Shown: piece by piece, positions 42,825 to 52,867 of the stretch
Position numbering within the stretch: position 1 is the stretch's first letter
Layout: each line of letters starts with the position of its first letter
Source of the DNA: Eurosta solidaginis
Taxonomy: Eukaryota; Arthropoda; Insecta; Diptera; Tephritidae
DNA: 64,000 nucleotides
Assembly: GCF_040869045.1 (NCBI RefSeq)
Contig: NC_090319.1
Location: 364,205,739 to 364,269,738 of the forward strand
Reading direction: 5' to 3'
Notes under the pieces: generated by a model
Database searches by the model: none
The model's input: only the letters and a program-made list of their open reading frames with translations
What the model was told of the DNA's origin: nothing
Program-made: the position numbers and the translations under genes

Positions 42825-43609
42825 ATGAGAATCACTTCCACATTTAAAACACTTTTTTTATCCCTGCTTACGGATTGCACTTGCAGACCACGTACTTTTT
42901 CATATACTCGCATTTGCAACTTTAATTCCTCAATATTCTTGGCCTGATACAGTATAGCTTTGTTGACTCTCGAGTCAGATATTCCCTCAATAAAATAATC
43001 AATGCTGCTAGCCTCGTCTAGATTAATTCGACCACCTATCTCCATCAAAGAATATAGGTATTTTAAGAAACTTTCATTAGCATTCTTTCTACGATTTCTC
43101 ATTAACCTATGTGTATCAGCTGAAGAAACCCGCCCATCAAACTCACTAATCAACGCACTTTTAAAAGTTGACCATGTTTTTATATGAAACTGACTACGAA
43201 TAAAAATTTTAGCTGCTCCTGACAGTAATTGCTTGGCGTAAACAAATTTCTGGAGATCACCCCATCCCACAATTTCCACATTTTGCTCAAATTCTCGTAA
43301 CCAATGATGAACATCTGGTCTACCTACTCCCTTAAACTGCTCGGGGCTATCAATTAAATCTTTAGGGTTAAACTGAGGTCGATAAACTACAACATTTGAC
43401 GAGCATTGCCCGTTACCAGTTTCCTCATAAACTGATCTTATAGACTCAGCATCAGCATCATCATTTGCAGAATGACTAAAATGTTGCAGTAGTCTTTCCT
43501 GTAATTCTGTTTTACGACCAGTTGTCAGTAAATTTTGTTCTCTCAACTTTTCTTTTAATTGCTCAACTGTCAAACGTTCTATCTCTTCCCTATCCATCTT
43601 AAGCAACAA
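42704..43609 (-). CDS. gag: Gypsy 2 gag with N-terminal SAP motif
   Basis: It starts MLLKMDREEIERLTVEQLKE and continues KLREQNLLTTGRKTELQERL, a SAP-type motif as in gypsy 1. Capsid signatures follow (KGVGRPDVHHWLREFEQNVE, LLSGAAKIFIRSQ, RLMRNRRKNANESFLKYLYS). The last part, after SVSRDKKS, is out of frame with the zinc knuckle, so the true gag C-terminus lies in the pol frame. Confidence 0.85.
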   Translation of the reverse strand: MLLKMDREEIERLTVEQLKEKLREQNLLTTGRKTELQERLLQHFSHSANDDADAESIRSVYEETGNGQCSSNVVVYRPQFNPKDLIDSPEQFKGVGRPDVHHWLREFEQNVEIVGWGDLQKFVYAKQLLSGAAKIFIRSQFHIKTWSTFKSALISEFDGRVSSADTHRLMRNRRKNANESFLKYLYSLMEIGGRINLDEASSIDYFIEGISDSRVNKAILYQAKNIEELKLQMRVYEKVRGLQVQSVSRDKKSVLNVEVILIWLGIVRKLNALTTVKLVINPLSVRKLKKNKNQRQIRQIQ

Positions 43610-44408
43610 AACGTTAAAATGCCAATTTCAAAATCTACAACCTGAATAAATGTAAATGCCCTAATATTGAATTATTTATGGAAATTATACATACATAACT
43701 TGTAAATATAAAATAATATTCAATCAATATTTCAGTTCTAAATTACATCAAAACATTTCATGTTAGCTTCATACATACACCAACAACTATTTTATTGTAT
43801 TTTACTACTCTTCGTTTGTTTATGCTTTAAATTCATTCCTTTTTCATAAAATATCCCTTTTATATCCATGCATGGGTCAAGTCTTGTATTCGAATCTCAC
43901 ATTCATTTCTTGATTCCTCTTTGTTCACGCTTTTCTTTTCAGCCGATTATGCAGCCTTAAAATATTTCTACACAAATTGATTACCTTCACTTTCGCCCGA
44001 TAATGCAGACATAAAAATTATTTTGTTCCTCTTTCACCCTTTGATCCATACGCACTTCATAAATTTTCCTCATTCATATCTTGATTCAGATTCATTTCTT
44101 CAATTTTTCCAATTCATCCGTTGATGCACATTTTTTCCTTCAACTTTTCCTCAGTTAGAAAATTTCCATTTTTCAAATTTTATTTTACATTGTCAATTTT
44201 CGTTTTTAATTTCAAAATCTTCACACCACCATCTTTTTAATTTTTCAGCATATTCTCTTTATGAACATTTTAGTTAGATTTTCAAACGTTATTTCGTATT
44301 AGAGCACTTTTAGAATTTGGGGTCTCTTTAAGTATTAAATTTTAATTGTAATGACCAATAACTATTTTCTCAAAATGTCCGACTGACTCTTCGGTTGAGC
44401 CCCCAATT
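43610..44408 (-). other. Gypsy 2 leader with tRNA-Pro-like primer site
   Basis: Just inside the LTR the minus strand reads TGGGGGCTCAACCG (within about 44388-44406). The first nine bases equal the primer site complementary to tRNA-Pro used by some retroelements; the rest differs. The remaining leader is AT-rich and non-coding. Confidence 0.5.
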
Positions 44409-44704
44409 TATAGATTAATAGCTTTGGATTTCGCTTTTAAACTATTTATTTAATTAAATTAGCTTATTAATACAATTATTCATTAGAATATAAGTAGGTT
44501 TAGTTCCATTTAAAATAGAATATAAGTTAAACAATTATAGAAAGTGTGTAATCGGTATCGAATATTCATTACAACTTAAAAAATATGATTAACGTTTAAC
44601 AGAATATGATTTCACTTCTATGATGTAGATTGTAAATTATAAATGCAAGTAATATTCAACAAGTAGGTTTTACGGTTAAACCAGAATTACGGACCCTTCC
44701 TACA
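44409..44704 (-). repeat. Gypsy 2 LTR (5' LTR in coding sense)
   Basis: The partner of 39325-39621, one base shorter because of an indel in an A run. Confidence 0.9.
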
Positions 44705-44844
44705 TCTATGTATAAATATTGACTGACATATATTACTGGTGATATTTTCCATAGACCTTATGTATATTGACCCATTAAAACCGACAAATCATATTCAAAC
44801 AGTTTGAGCTAAGTTCAATATATATTTTTTTCATATACCATAAG

Positions 44845-44972
44845 TTAACCCCAACGTGCGATGATATGCTCATCCGTTGTCGCACGGCGAATGAGGACTT
44901 CGATTGCCGCACAGAATTTAAACCAACTTTGACCGCAAAAGGTGTTTGCTGCACCTTTAATCATTATGGCAA
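44845..44972 (+). CDS. ppk-B exon 4: Cys-rich finger with CCxFN
   Basis: The product is LTPTCDDMLIRCRTANEDFD, then CRTEFKPTLTAKGVCCTFNH. This is the canonical pickpocket finger (C..ML..C......C...F.p..T..G.CCtFN) and the direct counterpart of the ppk-A exon at 27047. It enters in phase 0 and leaves two bases into a codon at GTAAGT. Confidence 0.92.
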
Positions 44973-45289
44973 GTAAGTATCTATATCCAAGTGTCTAAAC
45001 AATAAATAAAACCAGAGATCGCAAATAAAAGTTTTCAAAGCCGATATTTTAAATTAAAACAGTTTAATGACAACTATTTAAGTAACTGTTAAATACGGGT
45101 ACAGCTGATTTCGCTTTCTCACAGAAAACGACAGTTTTGCAAGTAAAGGGAATGGTCAGTGAAGCGATAGGAAATGGAAATGAATGAAAAGAACATCAAC
45201 CGTTATCAATGAGATATCGGATTGCTGTCGCCGGCTTTTGGGTGCGTTTTGAATTTCTTCTTATTGGCAAGTTACAGACAAGTTAGCGA

Positions 45290-45770
45290 TTTGTTATAGA
45301 TGTATTATAAATTTGTTATCGATAGCAAAGGTTATCGATAGGCCAACGAAAAGTTAACCAGTTTTTATCAAAAAAAATATCGATTTGTTATTGAAGAAAT
45401 AACGATTCGCTTTTAAAAGGTTATCGATGTGTTAATGAAAAAGTATCAATTTTTTATCAAAAACTATCGATTCTTTATTTTATCGATAACTCATTAATAA
45501 AAAAGCGATATTTTTTCGATAAAAAGTTGATATATTTCGACAAAGACTCAATAACTTCTTAATGGAAAGCGATTTTTTCGATCATTTTCAATAAAAAATC
45601 GATAAAATTTTGAAAACAAATCGATTATGTTGCGATAACGATACAACAATAATAATCATAACAATATTTCACCTATAAATTACCGACTTCTCTACGAAAA
45701 CAGTTGTTATGAATAAGAATCGGTTATCTCATCGATAACAATCCGATAATATTAATTGCGCTATAACTTT
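45290..45770. promoter_or_regulatory. Cluster of TATCGATA/CGATA motifs
   Basis: At least ten CGATA or TATCG cores occur in 480 bp, including GTTATCGATAGC, GGTTATCGATAGGC, TTTTATCGATAACT, AAAATCGATAAAA and TCATCGATAACA. In Drosophila such motifs bind DREF and the insulator protein BEAF-32. A degenerate simple repeat could give the same pattern, so function is uncertain. Confidence 0.35.
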
Positions 45771-46148
45771 TCGTATTCATGAATGAATTTTTCTTAAACC
45801 TGCTAAATGATTCCAAAATGATCCCGAAGTACTTGCTAACGTAATTAATTATTCTGAAACAGATGATTTTCTATCGATCTTAAAATTATTCTGAAATAGA
45901 TGATTTTCTGAAATAGATGATTTTCTATCGATCTTAAAATGGTCCCGAAATAATCATGCAAATACTTCCGAAATGTTCCCGAACACTTTTCAGATTAATC
46001 TCGATATAATACTTGAAACAACCCAACTTTACAGCAAAAAAAATCTTGATATTAACGCAAAATTATCACCGAAAAAAATAAAAGATCGGGGCGTAGTATG
46101 GGTTTTCGGGTCTTGCATTTTGAGGCATAACAATTTTTTGTAGATCCT

Positions 46149-46397
46149 TATGTTGCTGTTGTTGTTGTAGCAATAAGGATACTAGCCGAGGGTCTTGGGG
46201 AGTATTATCGATGTTGATGGTCCCCTGTCGGATACAGAGCCGGTACGTTCAGGCAACAAGCACCATTAAGCCAAAAGCCCGACCATCTCGGGAACGAATA
46301 ATATAACTACATGGAAGCCTCTAGGCCATAACGCCCCTACCCACACCCTATTTTCATGGGGAACTTAGGGCCGCCAGAGCCTTGCCTGCTAAATATG
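46149..46397 (-). repeat. (CAA)n-tailed dispersed repeat, minus orientation
   Basis: TGTTGTTGTTGTAGCAATAA, then TCTTGGGGAGTATTATCGAT, GGATACAGAGCCGGTACGTT, CGACCATCTCGGGAACG and GCCGCCAGAGCCTTGCCTG. The family core is well preserved, and the right end is lost. Confidence 0.75.
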
Positions 46398-46747
46398 TGC
46401 ATATAGATCCTTGTTAAGTTCCAATGTTAAGTTAAGATAATGTTAATTCCAACAAAGCGGAGGAGAGATATTTTTTTCCCGAAAACTAATCAGGTTGCAA
46501 AATAACATATTTAAAAAAATCTTAGGGATTAAATCACGCTAAATTGTCTCAGTTACAGTGAGAAAATATTTGAAAATGAAAATTAATTACTGCGAAAGAC
46601 CGAAGAAATTCAACAATGAACATATCTCATTGCTTTTGTGTTCTTGGGTGTCGGTTGGTATCCAAGATAAACCGAGGTGATTTTTCTGGTTTACCGTTAA
46701 ATGTAATCCTTGGTTATAACTAATTATATTTATACTTTTTTTACCAG

Positions 46748-46865
46748 ATATGCGGAACCACGTCCACCTGCACTTGGTTTATTTAAATATAACGGTTTAG
46801 TACTTCTACTAAATGCCTCAGATAGCGATGATTTTCACAAAAAATCTGTTTCGGCTAGTTTTGGT
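46748..46865 (+). CDS. ppk-B exon 5: extracellular palm
   Basis: Phase joins exon 4. The product is YAEPRPPALGLFKYNGLVLL, then LNASDSDDFHKKSVSASFG. The GL.vlLN element matches ppk-A (GLKVVLN). It ends in phase 0 at GTAAGA. The frame is clean. Confidence 0.8.
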
Positions 46866-46976
46866 GTAAGAATTCGATAGTATTCGGGGTTTTTAAAAAT
46901 TTATTAGTAATGCATGCATCTTAAAAGTATGAGTAAAAAATCAGTGATCCATTACCAATATTATATTTTATTTAAG

Positions 46977-47125
46977 TTTTACTTTCATGCATATGGCAAT
47001 TATGCGGACGTTTTAAGTGTCTCGGTAAATGAACGCTTAGTAGGCCTGGAATGCAAACGTCTTTATCAGTTGACGCCACCATAGAAGAAACTGAAGAAGC
47101 AACACGTATACTAAGTCCAATTGTT
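46977..47125 (+). CDS. ppk-B exon 6: palm/beta-ball, frameshifted
   Basis: After TTTATTTAAG the frame reads FYFHAYGNYADVLSVSVNER then LVG. The adjacent frame continues PGMQTSLSVDATIEETEEAT and RILSPIV to the GTAAGT donor. Both halves fit the pickpocket pattern (H....yPd, then pGme..l.v.a...t..irxLsP). A one-base deletion near 47045-47050 therefore separates them. The corresponding exon of ppk-A (27410) is intact. Confidence 0.72.
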
Positions 47126-47499
47126 GTAAGTACTGCACCTGTTGTAAATAAGACACTGTGAAATAAAAATGCTAACAAGTTGGAAGAAATTCAAATAGCT
47201 AAATATAAATGAGACAAAAAGCGTTTTAATAAAAGAATATTGCATACTTAAGCTATCTTGTAGAGCTAGGACTAATCGGTTAAGCGATTAATCTAATCGA
47301 TCAAAAACTCTTTTAGTTAGTGGGCGTTGCTACGCCCATTTCAATACTTTTTTATGCAGATCGAGCTAGCTCTACACAGGAAACTAGTGTGTCAAACTTG
47401 AAGAGGAAAGCTCTGTTTGCTTCTGAAATATCGAAGAATTTTATTCATAGGAAATATTTGATACGGAAGAAGTAGCATGCCAGATTTTATTACGATCCA

Positions 47500-49560
47500 T
47501 CCATCCATTATTGTATTATTGTATTTATTTGATTATATTAAGTCATACATTGGGTTTACCAATTAACCCACGAAGCTTTTGAGCTTGTCTGCGGGTAAAA
47601 CATTCCTACGATATGATTTACAAAACATTTAACATAATTATTAGCATAATTCTATAGATTTTGCCTTTAACAAAGTTTAAGATTATAGCTAATTATTTAA
47701 TAAAAAATATATTCTAGTAGCCTAAAACAGTAAAATTTGATAATAACAAAGTTTATGATTAGCGCTATTAGATAAAAACTAAAATATTTTCATCGCACTT
47801 GGCGGCTAGCGAGTTGCATTAAATTTGGACGAAGTATTTGTGGTAAGAGAATTAAAGATATTAAATAAAAATTTTTTAGAAATAACAATTTTAAGCGATA
47901 AATTAATCTTAAAACTAGGGCATGAAATTTCTACAATAAGCTTTTTATGTATTTATAAATAAGTTTTTTTCTATTAGGTACTTTTGGCAGGTTGAGCAAG
48001 TTTGATGGTAGTTCATTTAAAAGGGTGGGTACTAGAACGGATAGGGTATTTTTTGAGTAATTATTCAAAAACCTTGGTACTCTGAGTTTGTTTTGCACCT
48101 GAGCTCGTGTCCCGAGATTATGGTTAATCTTTGTTTGAAATTTTTGTTCGTCATAGAACTCATTAATTATCGTTATTTTATAAATAGACTTGATGTCAAG
48201 AATCCCTAGTTCCCTATTCAGCGGGGTATTAACTGTGTATACATTCAGCTTTCTAGCTAATATTTTCAAGCAGTAGTTCTGGCTCTATTGAACTTTTTTA
48301 AGGCTGGAAGGAGTTCCCCATGCTGTAATGCCGTATCGAATGTACGATTCCGATAATGCTCTGTAGGCTTGCAAAAGGACAGCGTAATTGCTGCAATAGC
48401 TAAGATGCTTTATAAAGTACGCCGATTTACGTAATTTATTTCGCAGGTATAAAAGATGATCGTTCCATTTAAAATACATTAAAATACTGATTATAGTCGA
48501 TTATTTTATATTTTTCTATAAAATCAGTTAGTCTCGTTGCTACAACCTCTTCCAATATTTTACCTATCACAGGCAGGATTGCAATGGGTTTTTCGGTTCT
48601 GATTTAGGCCCTGACTTGTATATGGGTCTGATAACTGAGATCTTTAAGGCTTCAGGTACAGAGGACTGCCTCAAACTAAGGTTAAAAAGTTTAGTTATCA
48701 CTGGTGTTATCACAGATACATTTTGTTTTAGGTCTATAGGTCTAATACCATCAATTCCAGGGCTTTTATGATCGTCAAGCCTTAGTATAATGTTGTAAAT
48801 TTCACCTTCGCTTATCTCGTCTATATAAATTGAATTTGGTGTTTTACAGCCAATTGCATTTATAGTTCTAATATCACAGGTATGTGTTGCACATTTCTGC
48901 TAGTCGAAATGCATTATTATTTCCCTTTTCTGTTAATTCGGTGACTCGATTCGTTAGTGTTGTTATTGATATATTTAGTTATGTTGTTGTTTCTAATATC
49001 TCTTTTTTAAGTTCGTTTTGCGACTGTGACAGTTTATTGGATAAATTTTCAAGCAGGCGCTTAATTTCCTTAGTGTCTGACTTAAGTTCTCCTACTTCGG
49101 TTTTAACCGCATGCATTTCGGTTTTGATGTTAGCAATTGTCATCAGATCAGTTTTTCCACTGGCTTTACCGACATTTTCATCTGCATTTGATGATTGGGA
49201 TGCGATTTTGGATCGGGATGTTGGCGTTGATACTGTTTTTTGTGGTTGTTGTTGTTTCGTTGCCGACTCGACCGAAGTCGACGACTTTGTTCGTTGGCGG
49301 CATTTGTGACACCTCCAGTTCTTGCGCTTCTCCGAATTCATGTTGAAATATGTGGCTTCAGATATTGTGGTACATGCGGAAAAATGGTATTTGCCGCTGC
49401 AGGTCAGACACAAAGCCTAATCGCCACTTATGGGCAATGCCTTCTTGCACTGATCACAGTTGATTGTTGTTGTGTTCAATTCTTCAGCTGACATTTTCAC
49501 TGCGAAACTTTCACTCGTTGGTTGTATTTTATTGGCCAAAATTTTTTCCTTTTAGGTTTT
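47500..49560 (-). mobile_element. Non-LTR retrotransposon with PHD-type ORF1, internally deleted
   Basis: On the minus strand, ORF1 opens near 49494 (MSAEELNTTTINCDQCKKAL), meets a TAG, then continues LCLTCSGKYHFSAC and WRCHKCRQ, a PHD-like zinc finger, followed by a coiled-coil-like KSDTKEIKRLLENLSNKL. RT pieces follow at about 48870-48600 (HKSPGIDGIRPIDLK, SLRQSSVPEALKISVIRPIY), at 48479-48285 and at 48269-47931, the latter being the C-terminal part of ORF2. The endonuclease region is missing, so it is an internally deleted copy. The 3' end is probably near 47500. Confidence 0.7.
48979..49413 (-). pseudogene. Non-LTR ORF1 with PHD-like finger (truncated)
   Basis: Cys/His spacing C..C...YH...C......W.C..C and a Lys/Glu-rich helical tail. 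The natural start lies upstream near 49494 but is separated by an in-frame TAG. Confidence 0.7.
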
Positions 49561-49879
49561 TCTGCGTTTTATTTGCTTAAGTACTTTGCTTTATTTTGAC
49601 AATAAAACTTCAGAGGCTTAAACTTAAGAGCTTTTATAATATATATCTTTCAATTACCTTTATTTAAATTAAAATTCTTGTAAAAACCCATTGAAGATGA
49701 CTCTTACGACAGATAGGCTGACGAATGAACAGATGGACTGATACACAACGCTGTTCCTGAATGCCCGAGCCGTTACTATCTGAATAGCCGGGCATTACCA
49801 AAATCAACTGGGCATAATCCGCATGATTATTACCCAGGTACCCGGGCATTAAGCGTAAAAGACGAGTAACGGTGTAGCT

Positions 49880-50800
49880 CTAGTCGAAAGCTGCTTTAGA
49901 GTCGACTAAAAGATGGTGGGTGCCGATTCTCGTTCGGTGATTATTTTGCAGGATAATTTCTCTCGCTGTATAGCAGTATGGCTATTTGCTCCCTTTATAG
50001 CTCATCCCAATCTGTACTTCTGTTACCCTGACGCCATTATGATGCCTGCTGGAATCTATCTGGTCTTGAAACCTAGCGTTATCTGCCGGAATTTTGATGC
50101 ACTATTAGAGTATGTTTGTTTTTTTTTTTCAGCCAATATCTGAAGCTACTCGTACTAATGTCGTTCTGCCTCACGTCTTTTCTTCACAGTAGGCATCTTG
50201 GTACAGAAATTTCTAATGAAAATCGGTTACTGATTTTCGATTTGATACAGCAGTTGAGTAGTAGAAGTAAAACGGCTAATCGATTAATCGCAGCTGGGCG
50301 GCTATTTGAATACCGTAAACCGACTATGTAGTAAGCATATTTTCGATTATCGAAACAATTCTTAACCGATCTATCGGATGGTTGAGCTATTTTCTACAAT
50401 CTTGTGTATCTTGAAAGATATAAGTTGCTCACCATCTGGACTCTCATACCGATTCACATCTCTGAAGACTTTTGATTACAATACAGAAACTTGAATTACC
50501 TTTTTGAACTATTGGTTTATAAAATATTTAAATCTATCTCTCCCTCCCACTTTCCTTATGCATTTTGTCCCTTTTTCCACCACAATGACCGAGTTAGGTC
50601 GCCGAATAAACTCTGCTTCATCATTTTATTTGGCATCAGTCCACCAGCTAGCTGGTATTGGGTCAATGGTGTTTTGAACATCCACGCATCAGTTACCTAC
50701 CAAACCATCATTTATTTGAGCACAGGCCCACAGGCATACCGATTTACCCGTTATTTAACATTGGAAAACCTTTGATATTGAGAGATAAGGTATTAACAGA
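49880..50800. other. Unassigned open frames
   Basis: Frames at 49913-50143 and 50491-50775 look partly coding-like (for example ILFGISPPASWYWVNG) but match no domain I can name, and frames change often. The stretch near 49890-49930 may be RT debris. They do not fit the missing ppk-B Cys exons, since the required cysteines are absent. Confidence 0.25.
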
Positions 50801-50849
50801 AATTATGATACAAAGTGGTGGTTTGAGCGTTTGAAGACCAATTCGGGAT

Positions 50850-51560
50850 TATTATTATAAGGATCATGTCGGGACACTTTCGGAATCATTTTGTTCCGTT
50901 GTTATCATGTTTATTTCACGATTATATTAGGGATCATTTCGGAACTTTCTCCTTATGATTTAGGACTAATTGCATGCTTCCGAAATTTTGGGTCTGTTTC
51001 GGTATTGTCTCAAGGTAACTGCTTTCAAAAATAGTTCCAAAAAAATAGCCGGTTTCAAAAAATCAACCGGTTCCAAAAAATAGTCGCTTAATCAAAGTTC
51101 TATAAAATAGCCGCTTCCGAAAAAGTTTAAAAAAACTAGCCGGTTTTAGAAAAGTTTCCGGTTTCAAAATAGCCGATTCCAAAGAAGTTTCAAAAAGTAT
51201 ACATTTCCGCTCCAAAAGACTAATCGGTTTCAAAAATCAACCCGCTGCAAAAAAGTTTCAAAAACAGTTCATTTACGCCCAGTTCCAGATCCCCAAATTA
51301 ACCGGTTCCAATAGCTTAAAAAAACTAACCGGTTTCCAAGAAGTAACTGGTCCCAAAAAGTAAATCTCATAGCTGGTTGGTAGAAAATAAATTACTCCAG
51401 AAAAGTAATCGGTTGCAAGAATAAATATCTACAAATCAGAAATCGGTTGTAAAAATTTACCGGTCTCAAAATGTGATATTACCGGTACTAAAAATTTGCA
51501 AACAAGTAAACGGTCCCATCGACAGGTAACAGGTGAAAAACGTTGCCAGTGCCAGAAACG
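50850..51560. repeat. Low-complexity array of GGTTTCAAAAA/CCGGTTCC units
   Basis: Diverged units such as AGCCGGTTTCAAAAAATC, AACCGGTTCCAAAAAATAGT and TAACCGGTTCCAATAG recur throughout, with TTCGGAA-type units at the left. It resembles the CCGAAA arrays at 31590 and 45800 in style but not in sequence. No gene is seen up to 52392. Confidence 0.55.
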
Positions 51561-52392
51561 TAACCGCTACTGAAAAAGGGTAAAACAATGTGGATTCAGG
51601 AAAGGTTCATGAAGTAATCGGTCCCAAGAAAGTATCAGGTTTAGTGATAGAACTTTTAGAAAAAGTATCGATACCGGTACTCATATAAAATACTCGGATC
51701 AAAGTATTGATATCAATCATTTTCAATACAAATATATCATCGAAGATGCTGTAAAAGTTGCTAACTCCATCCACCAAAATTTCACAGTGGAAAGAAAAAG
51801 CTCTATTGCGTAGCAGGTTAAAATGCATCAAAATTTTATGGAGTTGGCAGTCTTCCATAATTTTGTAGGAGTTAGGTGATTATAGACAACAAACGCGTAC
51901 CACACATGCATAAATCGTCTCCCCTTCCATCATTATCAAAAAGCCGGTTTAAGTTAAATGCGGAGCTCTCACCACATCACCGCCGACGACCGCAGTTTAT
52001 GCTCAAGTTATGGTGGTAATGGACTGAACTTTGTTGATCTTAAACATGTAGACCATCGACACTTGGTAAAGTATCGGGGAAAAGTATCGTTACTTTTCAC
52101 AGTACTTGGAAAAAAGCATCGACTACGAAATATTCGAGTATTTTTTGGAAAAGTATCGATACTACCCACTCAGTACTCGTATCGTTCTATCACTAATCAG
52201 GTTTCAAAAAAGTAACTACAAAGTTAAAAATGGAAAGCGTGTCACTTTTTCATTTTGAGACAAACTGACTTTTTTATTTAATTAGTACCAACCTTTGAAC
52301 CATGTAGAGTTTTGTCTCAGTTTATCCCTCTGTGATCCCAGGTTTACCTTAACTTTTTATTGTATGTATGTAATTTATTTATTTTCATTCAG

Positions 52393-52520
52393 CAATTCAT
52401 CTTACAGCGAAATATCCCAGACAAATGTATCAAACATTGCTGTGGCGTACATTCATTTTGGGACCGCAAATGTTCCATGGTATAGGCGTTACCTGAAAGA
52501 TTCTTGGTTTCAAATTTTCA
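52393..52520 (+). CDS. ppk-B penultimate exon: wrist before TM2
   Basis: After CATTCAG, one base then NSSYSEISQTNVSNIAVAYI and HFGTANVPWYRRYLKDSWFQ. The incoming phase equals that of the corresponding ppk-A exon (30005). The pattern Y....s....avayihF.....  yrR is the pre-TM2 region. It leaves one base into a codon at GTAAGT, again as in ppk-A. Confidence 0.82.
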
Positions 52521-52586
52521 GTAAGTTTATGAATTTAAAAACTAAACTTTTTTCTCTTATTTTATGCTTTAATTAATTCATTTAAG

Positions 52587-52867
52587 GTTTTGTCGGCAGT
52601 ATGGTGGGCATTATAACTGGTTTCTCAATTACTGGCTTCTGTGAACTTATCTTCTACATTGTTTATCATATATACATATATGAGCTTCAAGAAGGAAATC
52701 TTGTCCGATTGCGAAAGAAATACCCAAAAACCGAAGAAAAAATTGCTTATACTACCTTAAGGATATTTTTTGGAGTTTTTAGAAATGATCATAGCTATCT
52801 ATGCATGAATAAAATTGTGCTGTTTAAATTGTATTTGTTGTCGCTAAAACTATTAATAAATGATTGA
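52587..52867 (+). CDS. ppk-B last exon: TM2 and cytoplasmic tail
   Basis: After CATTTAAG the split Ser is followed by FVGSMVGIITGFSITGFCEL and IFYIVYH, a clear TM2. The selectivity-filter triplet GFS (G-x-S) is intact, unlike ppk-A. A long basic tail follows (LVRLRKKYPKTEEKIAYTTL) and the frame ends at TGA 52865-52867. AATAAA occurs at 52919-52924. Confidence 0.85.

Larger units (their letters stand above)
39321..44708 (-). mobile_element. Ty3/gypsy LTR retrotransposon 2 (with TCTA target duplication)
   Basis: LTRs are at 39325-39621 and 44409-44704, flanked by TCTA at 39321-39324 and 44705-44708. Coding is on the minus strand, antisense to ppk-B. The order is SAP-type gag, CCHC, protease, RT, RNase H, integrase and a C-terminal barrel, in several broken frames. 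The LTRs differ at about six sites plus one indel, so this is an older insertion than gypsy 1. It belongs to a different gypsy lineage, with another primer site and little gag similarity. Confidence 0.9.
39286..44844 (+). other. ppk-B intron 3, hosting gypsy 2
   Basis: Bounded by GTATGT and a CATATACCATAAG acceptor that has a poor pyrimidine tract. The gypsy element makes up nearly all of it; without the element the intron would be about 180 bp. Confidence 0.65.
44973..46747 (+). other. ppk-B intron 4 with CGATA cluster and dispersed repeat
   Basis: It contains the TATCGATA-rich stretch (45290-45770), CCGAAA-type low complexity (45800-46080) and a (CAA)n-tailed repeat (46149-46397). It ends at TTTTTTTACCAG. 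Confidence 0.6.
47126..52392 (+). other. ppk-B gap: expected thumb Cys exons not found
   Basis: The R-x-C, C-x-C-x-P and CPxCLPSC exons seen in ppk-A at 27756 and 28959 should lie here. I find no convincing match in any frame. The region holds a non-LTR element (47500-49560), the unassigned open frames at 49913-50331 and 50491-50775, and low-complexity arrays. The exons may have been deleted or are too degraded to see. Confidence 0.5.

Noticed and set aside
49913..50331. Possible ppk-B thumb exon
   Set aside because: The required R-x-C, C-x-C-x-P and CPxC patterns are missing in all frames.
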